Below, in pieces: positions 17,560 to 26,550 of a DNA stretch of 64,000 bases (position 1 is the first letter of the stretch; each line of letters opens with the position of its first letter). The stretch comes from JANJUB01 sp040081075 (GTDB lineage: Bacteria > Armatimonadota > Fimbriimonadia > Fimbriimonadales > Fimbriimonadaceae): assembly GCA_040081075.1 (NCBI GenBank), contig JBEBHJ010000009.1, forward strand, positions 1 to 64,000, written 5' to 3'. A model generated the notes under the pieces. That model had not been told where the DNA came from, made no database searches, and saw only the letters and a list, made by a program, of their open reading frames with translations. A program made the translations under genes and the position numbers.

Positions 17560-18622
17560 TCCGTTCGGCGGTTTTGGTGATGGCTCCGGGTTTACCGAGC
17601 ATCGCCCGAATTTCTGCGTACCCGGCCAACTGCGCGGTCGAATCGGCTTCTAGACCCGCGATGTGCTTAGAGATCGCCTGGGGCGTTGCTCCATGTTGGA
17701 TTAACTCCGGCACGACTTCACGATCCAAAAAGATATTCGGCAGGGAGAAGAACTTTATCTTCTTCATGATGCCGGTGAGCCTGCCTTCCAACTCAACAAT
17801 TTTGGAAACCCGGTAAATTACGATTTGCGGGCAGTCCATGATCGCGGCTTGAAGCGTTGCTGTACCACTACAAACAATCGCGACCACGGCCCGATCCAGG
17901 ACGCCAAACACATCGTGTTCTGTAAAAACATCCTCCCTTCGTTCCGGCGCGAACTTCGCCCAGAGATCTTGCAGTTGCTGAACAGACCAATTCGGCGCGA
18001 CCGCAAACTCAACGGGCTCGGCGGAAAGTGATCTAGCAATAACGGGCAGATTCTCACGAATCTCATGAAGCCGGCTGCCAGGCAGGACCGCTATCCCTTT
18101 TCGCGCTGCACTCCTCGCAGGACCGACCGCCAGGTCGAGCATAGGATGCCCAAACCAGTGGGCTTTCGCACCCATTTTGTTCAAGATTTCAGCCGACCAA
18201 GAGAATGGCGTCACGATTTCATCGGTCACAAAAGGCAAGTCTTTGCCCTGATGCGTCTTCCCCCAACTCCGAGGTGGGACGAAGTATATAACTTTCCAAC
18301 CGCTTGCCTTGGCCAGGCGTGACATTCTAATGTTGGCAAACCCGAAATCAATCGGAACGAAGACCCCTGGCTTCCCTCGCTTGAATTCCTTGGCGGCTTG
18401 CCGCATCCCGAAAAGAACTCGAAAACCAATCTTGACTGACTGGGATATGCTGATTGCACCCCAATGCGATGAATCCGCGTACAGCGTTGCTCCAAACTCT
18501 TTAAGGGTCGCTCCTCCAATACCTTCCAACTCAACTTCTGGGTCTAAATGCCTCAGCTGCTTTGACAAGGCGGTAGCATAGGCATCCCCAGACGCTTCAC
18601 CGGCAGAGAAAAACACTCGCAC
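17537..18622 (-). CDS. lpxB: lipid-A-disaccharide synthase
   Basis: LpxB joins UDP-diacylglucosamine and lipid X to make the lipid A disaccharide at the inner membrane. The N-terminus MRVFFSAGEASGDAYATAL is the family signature, followed by GIGGATLKEFG, PIDFGFANIRMSRLAK, VLPGSRLHEIRENLPV and VCSGTATLQAAIMDCP, which form the GT-B nucleotide-sugar site. Length 361 is near the usual 380. Its presence is strong evidence for a lipid A-bearing outer membrane. It is divergent from the CCA-type nucleotidyltransferase. Confidence 0.94.
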   Translation of the reverse strand: MRVFFSAGEASGDAYATALSKQLRHLDPEVELEGIGGATLKEFGATLYADSSHWGAISISQSVKIGFRVLFGMRQAAKEFKRGKPGVFVPIDFGFANIRMSRLAKASGWKVIYFVPPRSWGKTHQGKDLPFVTDEIVTPFSWSAEILNKMGAKAHWFGHPMLDLAVGPARSAARKGIAVLPGSRLHEIRENLPVIARSLSAEPVEFAVAPNWSVQQLQDLWAKFAPERREDVFTEHDVFGVLDRAVVAIVCSGTATLQAAIMDCPQIVIYRVSKIVELEGRLTGIMKKIKFFSLPNIFLDREVVPELIQHGATPQAISKHIAGLEADSTAQLAGYAEIRAMLGKPGAITKTAERIIELGRS

Positions 18623-18650
18623 CGGAGTAGTCTACTGGGAGGAACTCGCA

Positions 18651-20018
18651 GTGAACCACCCTGCCCTGCTCCGATTGGCAGAGGCGACGCGAGGAAGCGA
18701 ATATGAGAACAAGATCTTCTTAGTCGGGGGTTGCGTTCGCGATGAACTCCTCGGCCTCGAACCAAAAACCGATTTTGATCTCGTTATCACGGGAGACGCG
18801 GTGGCGCTTGCCGATTGGATTTGGGAACAAGGGCTCTCCTCTATACCGCCCGTAACCTACCCGCGATTTGGCACCGCTATGGTTCAAATCGAAGGATTTC
18901 CCGTCGAACTCGTAACCGCTCGGCGCGAAAATTACCTTGAAGAGAGTCGAAAACCAATTGTCGAACCAGCCTCGTTGGATGAGGATGCCAAACGTCGTGA
19001 TTTCACGATCAACACCTTGCTTAGAAACCTACACTCGGGCCAGCTGATTGACCCGCTGGGAGTTGCTGTTTCCGACCTCAGCGCGCGGATCCTGGCCGCC
19101 CCGGATGATCCGGTGAAACTGTTCTCTGATGACCCCCTGCGTATGCTGCGGGCCGTTCGATTCCGGTGGCAACTTGACCTCACCCCGGGGCGAGGCCTGT
19201 ATGAAGCCGTTTGGGCCGAGCGAGAACGTTTGAAAATCATCAGTGCCGAACGCATTCGGGACGAGTGGTCGAAGATGTTAACTCTTCCCAACCAAAAGGC
19301 GGTTGGAGCCATGCGAGATTTGTTGAAACTGGGATTGCTTGAGCAGTTCTTGCCCGAGTTCATGCCGATGGTTGGACTTTTTCAAGGTGGATTTCACCAT
19401 CTGGATGTGTGGGAACACACCTTGCTCGTGGTTGAAAGTTTGCCGGAAACCTCTCCAGATAAGTTGGTATTGGTCTTGGCGGCCCTGTTCCATGATGTAT
19501 CCAAACCTGAAACACGGAGCTACGAAGGCGGCAAGATCCGGTTTTTCGCGCATGAAGTAGTTGGAGCCAAACGCACAACTGAAATTCTTTCGCGACTAAA
19601 ATTCCCCGGTGAAACCATCGAAGCGGTGACTAACTTAGTGAAGAACCACATGCGTTTGGCCACCTTTCACGAGCTTTCAAAGCCAGCAACTCGCCGGTTG
19701 ATTCGCGATACTGATGGGCTAACTTATCTTCTCCTGGACTTGGTTGAGGCCGATTGCGCGGCCCTCAAACCCGGCAGTAAAACTCTCGATTTGAATCCCA
19801 TTCGTGAAGCTATTGAGACGGTGATGATCGAAACTCCGCCCAGCCAGCTCGTGAGCCCCCTCAACGGTGAGGAGATCATGGCATTGACCGGACTCCCGCC
19901 CGGGAAAGCGGTGGGCGAAATCAAGGTGATGCTTACTGAAATGGTGATCGAGGGAGAGCTTGGCTTCGAAGACAAGTCAAAGGCAACTGAGATCGTGCTG
20001 GCAAAGCAAAGCCACTAG
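18651..20018 (+). CDS. CCA-adding enzyme / poly(A) polymerase family with HD domain
   Basis: This 455-residue class II nucleotidyltransferase has FLVGGCVRDELLG with the catalytic DFDLV Asp pair, RRDFTINTL, the RMLRAVRF motif and an RxxDEW-like region (RIRDEWSKML). A C-terminal HD phosphohydrolase domain follows, with HHLDVWEHTLLVV and LFHDVSKP. HD-fused forms repair the tRNA CCA end or act on 2',3'-cyclic phosphates. The GTG start at 18651 is preceded by GGGAGGA with good spacing. Both tRNAs in this window encode CCA, so a repair role is likely. Confidence 0.9.
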   Translation: MNHPALLRLAEATRGSEYENKIFLVGGCVRDELLGLEPKTDFDLVITGDAVALADWIWEQGLSSIPPVTYPRFGTAMVQIEGFPVELVTARRENYLEESRKPIVEPASLDEDAKRRDFTINTLLRNLHSGQLIDPLGVAVSDLSARILAAPDDPVKLFSDDPLRMLRAVRFRWQLDLTPGRGLYEAVWAERERLKIISAERIRDEWSKMLTLPNQKAVGAMRDLLKLGLLEQFLPEFMPMVGLFQGGFHHLDVWEHTLLVVESLPETSPDKLVLVLAALFHDVSKPETRSYEGGKIRFFAHEVVGAKRTTEILSRLKFPGETIEAVTNLVKNHMRLATFHELSKPATRRLIRDTDGLTYLLLDLVEADCAALKPGSKTLDLNPIREAIETVMIETPPSQLVSPLNGEEIMALTGLPPGKAVGEIKVMLTEMVIEGELGFEDKSKATEIVLAKQSH

Positions 20019-20034
20019 GCTCCAGAATCTAAAC

Positions 20035-20964
20035 TTGGATATCCACTTCATTGACACGCACGCCGCTGGCGAACCAACTAGGATCATCATTGACCCACCC
20101 TTTGATCTCGGACGTGGGACGATGGCTGAGCGGCGTGATCGTTTTGTTTCGGATTTCGATCACTTCCGGCGCGGCATTCTCTTGGAGCCGCGTGGTTCGG
20201 ACATTTTGGTTGGAGCCCTCGTTTTTGAACCGAGTTTCCATCAAAGTGAATGGGGGGTCATCTTCTTTAACAACGCAGGAGTGCTTGGAATGTGTGGGCA
20301 TGGAACGATGTGTGTGGTCCAAGCCCTACGCCACTTAGGGCGTGTTGATAGTGAGACCCTTCTCGACTTAGAAACACCAGTGGGCCGTGTTACCGCCGAG
20401 ATTTTTGAGGATAACTGGGTCGCGGTTCACAATGTTGCTTCTTACCGTCACCAAAAGGATGTAGAGGTTTGTGTGGGGAATACGACCGTTAAGGGAGACA
20501 TTGCTTACGGCGGCAACTGGTTCTTCATCACCCACGATTCGCCCTGCCCCGTTGACCCAGGTCACCTAACCGAACTGACGGAGTATTCCGTTAAAGTTCA
20601 AGCGGCCATTCGGGACGCGGGGATTGAGGGAGCCGATGGCGGAGTTATAGATCATATCGAAATCTGTGTAGCAACTGAAACCCCGGGAGCTGATTCTCGC
20701 AATTTTGTACTTTGCCCCGGAGCCGCTTATGATCGTTCGCCTTGCGGCACCGGCACCAGTGCCCACATGGCTTGCTTGTTCGCAGATGGCACGATAAGTG
20801 AGGGCCAGCCTTGGACTCAGGAGAGCGTGATTGGTACCACTTTTGAAGGATCTGTGACGGTTGTCTCGAACCAAATCTTGCCCGTGATTAGAGGTCGCAG
20901 CTTCGTAACGGCTGAGGGAAGGCTCATTTTCGACGAGAATGATCCGCTCTGCTATGGAATCTAA
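20035..20964 (+). CDS. proline racemase family protein (probable 4-hydroxyproline epimerase)
   Basis: These cofactor-independent enzymes epimerise 4-hydroxyproline or racemise proline with two cysteines. Both are present: NNAGVLGMCGHGTMC and DRSPCGTGTSAHMAC. Other marks are IDTHAAGEPTRIII, ILLEPRGSDILVGAL and GNWFFITHDS. A TTG at 20035 gives the expected N-terminus (DIHFIDTHAAGEP) 16 bp after the previous stop; the ATG at 19960 would overlap the upstream gene by 59 bp. No ribosome site is obvious for either. No collagen- or hydroxyproline-catabolic genes are nearby, so substrate is inferred. Confidence 0.85.
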   Translation: MDIHFIDTHAAGEPTRIIIDPPFDLGRGTMAERRDRFVSDFDHFRRGILLEPRGSDILVGALVFEPSFHQSEWGVIFFNNAGVLGMCGHGTMCVVQALRHLGRVDSETLLDLETPVGRVTAEIFEDNWVAVHNVASYRHQKDVEVCVGNTTVKGDIAYGGNWFFITHDSPCPVDPGHLTELTEYSVKVQAAIRDAGIEGADGGVIDHIEICVATETPGADSRNFVLCPGAAYDRSPCGTGTSAHMACLFADGTISEGQPWTQESVIGTTFEGSVTVVSNQILPVIRGRSFVTAEGRLIFDENDPLCYGI

Positions 20965-20966
20965 AA

Positions 20967-21659
20967 CTACAATATGCCTTTGGGAGGCATGATCGTAATC
21001 TCTTCGAGCACTCGATCTCCGGGAGCGAAGAGAATGTCGGCGATAAGGTCTCCGACGACTTCGGGCCGAAGCATATCGCTCCTATCCGGAACAAAACTTT
21101 GCGAATCCCATAGTTCGGTGTCAGTCGCACCAACAATTACGGTTGTGAAGTAAATTCCCCGAGCCCGATATTCCGCGTTCAGGGATTTCGTTGCGGCCAG
21201 CAATCCTGCTTTCGAGGCGCTATAGGTTGCGGCACCTGGGAACGCATGGACGGCCGCGATACTCGAGACACTCACAACTCGCCCGTACTGCCGCGCTAAC
21301 ATGCATGGGATCACACAAGCGGTCAGTTGCAAGGGAGCCACCAAGTTGATTTCCAATTGGGCACGGGGCTCGGAGTTATGAAAGTCTCCAAACTGGGCAA
21401 TTCCGGCCGCATTGACTAACCCGATCTTTGCCTCCGGCATCCACTTGCTGACATTGCTAACGACAGTTTTAACCGCGTCGTCAGCCGTAAGATCCACTTC
21501 CCAGGCGAGGGAGCCAGGGCAAAGCTCGCGAACTTGGGCGAGAGCATCTTTACGGCGACCTATCAAAGCAACTTGAACTCCGCGTTTTGCAAGCGCGATT
21601 GCGGTCGCTCGCCCAATGCCGCTCGTCGCGCCCGTTACAATCGCTAAATCAATCGCCAC
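20967..21659 (-). CDS. short-chain dehydrogenase/reductase, coupled to PTPS-like gene
   Basis: This 231-residue SDR has TGATSGIGRATAIAL (cofactor loop), NAAGIAQFGDF, a catalytic Ser in VSVSSIAAVHAFP and YSASK. The GTG at 21659 has a GAGG site 6 nt upstream and overlaps the PTPS-like stop by 11 bp, so translation is coupled; a longer frame from 21758 would run 110 bp into that gene. Partnership with a PTPS suggests a sepiapterin-reductase-like step, but the sequence itself only shows a generic classical SDR. Confidence 0.85.
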   Translation of the reverse strand: MAIDLAIVTGATSGIGRATAIALAKRGVQVALIGRRKDALAQVRELCPGSLAWEVDLTADDAVKTVVSNVSKWMPEAKIGLVNAAGIAQFGDFHNSEPRAQLEINLVAPLQLTACVIPCMLARQYGRVVSVSSIAAVHAFPGAATYSASKAGLLAATKSLNAEYRARGIYFTTVIVGATDTELWDSQSFVPDRSDMLRPEVVGDLIADILFAPGDRVLEEITIMPPKGIL

Positions 21660-22470
21660 GGCAAACCTCGAAGCGGCTCCGCGCCGTTTCGTGAATGCAG
21701 ATGCGCTCAAGTTGACCTGGAACGGCGCCGTCCAGGCGCTTCCAAATTTCCTGGGCAAGCGTTTCGGTAGTCGTCATTCGGCCCTCAAACTCCGGCAGAT
21801 CCACATTGAGGTTCTTGTGATCGTATCGCTCTAAGATGTTCCGATTCACCGACGCGTCGAGCTCGGACATATCAATGATGAATCCGGTTTGAGGATCGGG
21901 AGTCCCGGTGACCGACACTTCCAAGACGTAGTTGTGACCGTGACCCGCGGCGTTATTGCATTTGCCAAACAGCTCGGCGTTTTTCTCATCGCTGAGTTCG
22001 GCACAATGCAAGCGGTGAGCGGCTGCGAATTCGTAGGATCGAGAAAAAGTCATTTTGTTTGTTATTACGTTCAGATCGGCCCAAATTGTAGGCGTTTCCT
22101 CAAGTCGTATGTGGGTCAGAGTCACTTGCTGTGGAAGTCCGAGGAGCTCGGTTCGCAGGTAAAGCAACAGATTTTCGAGACAGGGAGTAACGGAGGCAAA
22201 GTGCGGAATCTCGTCGTTCATACTGCGTTGGGCAAATTGACTCACGATGTCACGTTGAAGCACCTCGTCAATCTCTTTGATGTTGATCACCATGCCAGTT
22301 TTGGGATCTACTTCCCCTTGGGTCGTGACGTCAAGAATGTAGTTGTGGCCATGGTTGAACGGGCTCGCCCAAGGCCCAAAAATCTGTCGATTTTCCTCGG
22401 GCGACAGATTCGCCATCCAGAACCGGTGCCCTGCGGAAAAAGTTACACGTCGAGTCAGTTTCATCAGCAT
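21649..22470 (-). CDS. tandem 6-pyruvoyl/6-carboxy-tetrahydropterin synthase-fold protein
   Basis: Two PTPS/QueD domains are fused (about 2-135 and 139-273). Domain 2 is complete: zinc ligands H152, H177 and H179 (GHGHNY), catalytic C171 in LFGKCNN, the D217-H218 pair in YDHKNL, and E261. It resembles eukaryotic PTPS more than short QueD. Domain 1 keeps zinc His residues H15, H40 and H42 and the Glu, but has Trp at the Cys position (FGPWASPFNHGHNY) and Ala-Gln for Asp-His (FAQRSMN), so it should be inactive. It could serve tetrahydrobiopterin-like or queuosine-precursor synthesis. It is followed by the overlapping SDR. Confidence 0.88.
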   Translation of the reverse strand: MLMKLTRRVTFSAGHRFWMANLSPEENRQIFGPWASPFNHGHNYILDVTTQGEVDPKTGMVINIKEIDEVLQRDIVSQFAQRSMNDEIPHFASVTPCLENLLLYLRTELLGLPQQVTLTHIRLEETPTIWADLNVITNKMTFSRSYEFAAAHRLHCAELSDEKNAELFGKCNNAAGHGHNYVLEVSVTGTPDPQTGFIIDMSELDASVNRNILERYDHKNLNVDLPEFEGRMTTTETLAQEIWKRLDGAVPGQLERICIHETARSRFEVCRGD

Positions 22471-22485
22471 GGCTTCCGCCCCCCG

Positions 22486-23364
22486 TTAGTATGGCTTACC
22501 AGCCATAAAGCCTTTCTCGAGCTCGACCAAACGCGCCAGGACGGGATCCGGAACGCGGTATCGCTGGTCGGGGTTGATGACAAATGAGGAAACTCCATCT
22601 TTGAATCGGTATTCCGCCCTTCCTCCCGGTTTACCCTCCTTCACATTCGTGGCGATATCGAGAAACGCGCGCCCAGGAGTCACGACCACACTTCCTAAGA
22701 TAGCAGGCGAATCTTCGTTTTGATTGGCAAAGTAACCCATCGCGAGGATTCCATTTCCCTCACAGGATTCAAAAACACCTTGATACCCGGTGAGTAAATC
22801 CTGCAAGATGACGTCTGCTCCACCCGCAATTGCACGTTGGACCGCCGCTGAACTGGCCACATCAAACTCGCTTTCAGGAGCCATTACCAGAACATTTGCG
22901 GCTCCGACCGCTTTCTTTACAGCGAGCACATTAGCTCCCGTCGGATTACGGCTGACAAAACCGATACGACCGGATTTCGAGACGGACTTGGCGGCTAGGC
23001 CAGCAAGATAGAACGCCTCGTCGGATACTAGCCTTACGCCTCGATCTGCGCCTACCGCGATGACCTTTCCTGACGTCGAGCCAGCCTCGCTTGCGCCAAA
23101 GTGTAAGACAAGCTTGTATCCGTTGTCAAGGAGTTCCTGCGTCGTTTTCTGGCGTTCTTCTGACGTTCGACAGGCAACCGTCAAAACATCGCAACCCAAC
23201 TGTTGCTTGACCATTGCCAAGCCCTCGTATCCCCCCTGATCCCACATCTTGTTTGGCGTCGCATCGGTTAGAATGAGGGCCACAGAAAACTTGGGAGAAA
23301 GGCGAGGTTGTGCGCACCCGCAAATGGCGATCGCGACGAAGACGATCCAGCGCAACTTCACCAT
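22486..23364 (-). CDS. BMP/PnrA-type substrate-binding lipoprotein
   Basis: This 292-residue protein has a lipoprotein signal (VFVAIAICGC with Cys at residue 17) and the basic-membrane-protein fold that binds nucleosides or similar ligands: VALILTDATPNKMWDQGGYEGL, HFGASEAG, SDEAFYLAGLAAKSVSKSGRIGFV and GADVILQ. Partner permease and ATPase genes are not in the window, so it is either an orphan or works with a distant transporter. It is 15 bp upstream of the PTPS-like gene and probably in the same transcript, which could hint at a purine or pterin ligand; that is speculation. Confidence 0.85.
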   Translation of the reverse strand: MVKLRWIVFVAIAICGCAQPRLSPKFSVALILTDATPNKMWDQGGYEGLAMVKQQLGCDVLTVACRTSEERQKTTQELLDNGYKLVLHFGASEAGSTSGKVIAVGADRGVRLVSDEAFYLAGLAAKSVSKSGRIGFVSRNPTGANVLAVKKAVGAANVLVMAPESEFDVASSAAVQRAIAGGADVILQDLLTGYQGVFESCEGNGILAMGYFANQNEDSPAILGSVVVTPGRAFLDIATNVKEGKPGGRAEYRFKDGVSSFVINPDQRYRVPDPVLARLVELEKGFMAGKPY

Positions 23365-23477
23365 ACTTTGAGTCTACTGTCATTTGGTAAGTCGAAGCGA
23401 ACCCGATTTGCGAGAATCCAGCAAATCTACGGAGCCGAAGGGGGGGCCAACCTTGATACAATTCGAATCAGGATTCT

Positions 23478-24668
23478 ATGACCATTTTGCGCGATCTTAA
23501 CCTGCCTTCGATCTGGGTTGACCCCAGTTATCTTGCGACAACTGCAGGTTTCGTGATGAAGGGGCATAACTTGCGATTGTGCGGGGTTTTGGATTGCGGA
23601 GAGTTCAAAGGATACATCACACTTGAGGCGACCGAAAGTGCCGCGCCAAACCAAACCGTGGAAAGCCTCGCTCGGCCGGTTTCCGCCATCGTTTCTGGCA
23701 GCGCGCTTGTCCGCGAAGTTGCTGATCGTTTCGTGAATGAGAACCTTGAAATGGTCGCCGTGGTCGAAGACGGCAAGTTTCATGGCTTTGTGACTCCGTC
23801 CGTGCTTATCCGCGAGTTGGGGAAATCATACGACCCTATGACGGGGTTGCCCTGGAGCGACGAACTCCGACGCTGGGGCGCCGATCACCTCGCCAACACA
23901 GAAGAAATCACGATTGTGTTTATCGACCTTAACGATTTCGGGGTCTATAACAAGACCCACGGACACATTATTGGAGATCAGGTCCTTGGCGCGGTTTCCC
24001 GATTCCTTAAATCAAAAGTTGATGTTAAGACCGACGTTTTGGTTCGGTATGGCGGAGACGAGTTTGCGATTGGAACCACGCGTAGCCGCGAAGAAACCGA
24101 GGCATTGGCTCAAGAACTCCAAACTGGGATGCCCGAGGTCGAAATTGGCGAGGGGATAGAGCCAGTGGCCTTTTCCGTAGGACTGTGTGGGGGCCGCCGT
24201 CAAAAGGAGCGTTTAAGCGTCCACTACGCGGCAACCATCGATAATTTAATCAACAAGGCCAGCCAAGCATGTCAGGCCCAGAAGAGCGCGGCCAAAGGAA
24301 TCGGCGCCCCGAGTCCGGAGGCCGCGCCCAGACCCCTATCGTACCGCGTTGTGGCCGTTTTTGCCGATCCTCAAGACCATGGCGGAGTTTCTACCGTCAT
24401 CCTCAATCGGGGCGACGGCGTTTTCAGCGGTGCCTCAACCGAACCGGGGCTGACTGGTGTGGTGCAGGCCGCAGCTCGAGCCATCGAGATGGCGCAACCA
24501 GGAATCGCCCTTGAGATTAGTCGGGTGGCGCTCGAAGGTCAAACTCTAACAGTGGGCGGAAAGGTATCCGAATCCTTGGAACCGCGCGACCTTAATGTTC
24601 TTGAAGAACTTAGTGGAGACACCAACGTCGCAGCTGTAACCGCTCTTACCAAGGCTCTTAACGGCTAG
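23478..24668 (+). CDS. GGDEF diguanylate cyclase with N-terminal CBS-like and C-terminal unknown domain
   Basis: This 396-residue cytosolic protein has no membrane segment. Residues about 10-115 look like a degenerate CBS pair (AIVSGSALVREVADRFVNE, AVVEDGKFHGFVTPSVL). Residues 118-275 are a GGDEF domain: DPMTGLPW, FIDLNDFGVYNKTHGHIIGD and an intact RYGGDEF at 190-196, so cyclic di-GMP synthesis is expected. The RxxD inhibitory site is absent. Residues about 285-396 form a separate alpha/beta domain (RVVAVFADPQDHGGVSTVIL...) that I do not recognise. The CBS pair may sense adenine nucleotides. Its stop overlaps the convergent gene by 4 bp. Confidence 0.82.
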   Translation: MTILRDLNLPSIWVDPSYLATTAGFVMKGHNLRLCGVLDCGEFKGYITLEATESAAPNQTVESLARPVSAIVSGSALVREVADRFVNENLEMVAVVEDGKFHGFVTPSVLIRELGKSYDPMTGLPWSDELRRWGADHLANTEEITIVFIDLNDFGVYNKTHGHIIGDQVLGAVSRFLKSKVDVKTDVLVRYGGDEFAIGTTRSREETEALAQELQTGMPEVEIGEGIEPVAFSVGLCGGRRQKERLSVHYAATIDNLINKASQACQAQKSAAKGIGAPSPEAAPRPLSYRVVAVFADPQDHGGVSTVILNRGDGVFSGASTEPGLTGVVQAAARAIEMAQPGIALEISRVALEGQTLTVGGKVSESLEPRDLNVLEELSGDTNVAAVTALTKALNG

Positions 24669-26152
24669 TTCACGACGACGGTTTTCTCGTGGCTGTAGGT
24701 AACCGCGCCCATCTTGCTGCCTCGAGGCTTGCGTACGTGCTTCCGCAGGCAGTAGTCAACCGGCACATGGGTTGAATGTTTCATCGGGCTGTGCTGCACA
24801 ACCAATCGGGCGGCGAAGGCAATGACCTCCGGCTGTACCTTTTCTGGATGGCGAGCCGTCGGAATAATGGCGTGAGCGGAAGGCTGCCCTCGGGCGTGCA
24901 ACCAGAAATCATCGGGCTTGGCCACACGGAGCGTGAGATAGTCGTTCGCGGTGGAATTCTCACCTACCAAAACGCGGTATCCATGCGGTGCCGAATACTC
25001 TCGGATCCGGTTGCCCTCAAAAGGTCGTTCATCCTTTTCAACCGAACCCAGATTTGCCTTATGGAGCCACTTTTTGGCCTGGGCTCGCTCGAAGATTTCT
25101 TGAATCTGGGCCACAGTTTCGGCACTCTCCAACTTCTGGATAGAACCACCAATATCGGTGCATTGCTCCTGCATCAGCTCAAGCTGGGTCCTTAGGATGG
25201 GCAATCGCTTTTTTGCCTTTTTGGCCCGTTCAAAGTAGGTTGTTGCATTTTCGACCGCGGTTTTTTCGGGGTCAACTTCAATCGTGATTGGCTCACCCGA
25301 ATAGCCAAGAGTGGCGAATTGTGTGGTCCCTGGTGAGATTTGGGCGCCATAAGCAAGTAAAAGTTCACCCCTAAGCTGGTTTTCGGACGCACGATCTCCA
25401 TTTTCTACAGCGATTGAGATCTCTCTTATTGCCGCTTCTCGACCCTTCAGGAGCCGGCTAAGTTGTCCTAGTAGCGAGGCTCGCCGTGACTCAATCTGTT
25501 GCCGCGGAATCTCGGCCGCGAAGAATTGATCCAACGCAACATTTAGTGACTCGCGGCGGAGCTCCGCGTATCCCAAAGCCGCAACCGAGCGCGGATAAGC
25601 ACCATAACCGGGCACATAAACGGGGCCGAGCTCGGAGTCGCCCACATCTTTTGCAAATCGTGATAGACCTGGTTCAATGGGTGGGGGGGAAAATGGCTTA
25701 CCGGGCAGGATCACGCGCGAGCTCTTGCTCGGGCCTACGCGCTTGGCCGCATCCACAATTTTGCCCTCTCGATCAACAAGGATCAGATTGCTATGCTTGC
25801 CCATAAGCTCGGCTCGCAAAAGAACAGGGCCAGCCACGATATCCAAGACTCTATCCCCATCGATTTGTTCTAAGGAAGTGATGCGAGTCGAATCAAGATT
25901 TGAGCGACAAGCCGCCAAAAACGGGGTTGTAACAGCCTGATTCCTTCCTTTGGTTGCGGTGAGGTGAACTCGATGAAACGTTGGGTCGGCCGAAATGCTT
26001 AGGTAACTTATGCTTCCATGGAAAAGCTCAAGAGTTATCGTGAGATCATCAATCTGCCAGACATTCTGAATTTTGGCTCCTACCCAAGGTTGGAGCTCAG
26101 CTACAACCGCGGCAAGAACGCCAGAATCGAAGGGGATACGCTTTAGGGGCAA
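24665..26152 (-). CDS. rqcH: NFACT-family ribosome quality-control protein (RqcH/Rqc2 homologue)
   Basis: RqcH binds stalled 50S-peptidyl-tRNA complexes and directs C-terminal alanine tailing. The N-terminal NFACT-N domain (about 1-200) contains the Asp-Arg pair at residues 100-101 (IDGDRVLDI) needed for tailing. A helical/coiled-coil middle (about 215-350) follows, then the NFACT-R domain with DDFWLHARGQPSAHAIIP, the H-x5-P-x-x-H motif. At 495 residues it is shorter than B. subtilis RqcH (about 570). The start overlaps the end of the TPR gene by 10 bp, so they are co-transcribed. Confidence 0.88.
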   Translation of the reverse strand: MPLKRIPFDSGVLAAVVAELQPWVGAKIQNVWQIDDLTITLELFHGSISYLSISADPTFHRVHLTATKGRNQAVTTPFLAACRSNLDSTRITSLEQIDGDRVLDIVAGPVLLRAELMGKHSNLILVDREGKIVDAAKRVGPSKSSRVILPGKPFSPPPIEPGLSRFAKDVGDSELGPVYVPGYGAYPRSVAALGYAELRRESLNVALDQFFAAEIPRQQIESRRASLLGQLSRLLKGREAAIREISIAVENGDRASENQLRGELLLAYGAQISPGTTQFATLGYSGEPITIEVDPEKTAVENATTYFERAKKAKKRLPILRTQLELMQEQCTDIGGSIQKLESAETVAQIQEIFERAQAKKWLHKANLGSVEKDERPFEGNRIREYSAPHGYRVLVGENSTANDYLTLRVAKPDDFWLHARGQPSAHAIIPTARHPEKVQPEVIAFAARLVVQHSPMKHSTHVPVDYCLRKHVRKPRGSKMGAVTYSHEKTVVVN

Positions 26153-26502
26153 AATGCCAACTGTCGCTTTGCATCCTCATGGGTGGGATCGTGGGCTAAG
26201 ACCTTTCGGAAGCCATCGCAAGCTTCATCAAACATTCCAAGCATCATCATGGTCATCGCCATGTCGTAGCGTGCATTGTTATGGGCCGGATGTTGGTTGA
26301 CTACTCTTTGCAGGGTGGCCAATGAGCCGTCAAAATCACCCTCAAAACCCTGAATGAGTCCCATTTGCCAATGGGCGTTCGCATGATTAGGATCGGCGGC
26401 CAGCACCCTCTCCAACTGTTCACGAGCTTCGCGATAGCGACCCTCGCAACGAAACTGGAACCCCATTTGGTAAACCGCTTCTAAATCCATGCTTACGGTC
26501 AT
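26143..26502 (-). CDS. small TPR-repeat protein
   Basis: About 119 residues made almost wholly of three tetratricopeptide repeats: MGFQFRCEGRYREAREQLERV, AHWQMGLIQGFEGDFDGSLAT and ARYDMAMTMMMLGMFDEACDG, each followed by the usual A/P turn positions. There is no signal peptide or other domain. It is a likely protein-protein adaptor. ATG codons at 26502 and 26490 are both plausible; neither has a clear ribosome site. Situated between ftsH and rqcH on the same strand, and overlapping rqcH. Confidence 0.75.
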   Translation of the reverse strand: MTVSMDLEAVYQMGFQFRCEGRYREAREQLERVLAADPNHANAHWQMGLIQGFEGDFDGSLATLQRVVNQHPAHNNARYDMAMTMMMLGMFDEACDGFRKVLAHDPTHEDAKRQLAFCP

Positions 26503-26550
26503 TGGGCGATTATGCTTAATCGCCGCCCCCCTTGTCAATACTCTTACAAT

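Noticed and set aside
21889..22587. + strand ORF of 232 codons across the PTPS-like gene
   Set aside because: Shadow of a gene with clear catalytic motifs on the - strand; no ribosome site or family match.
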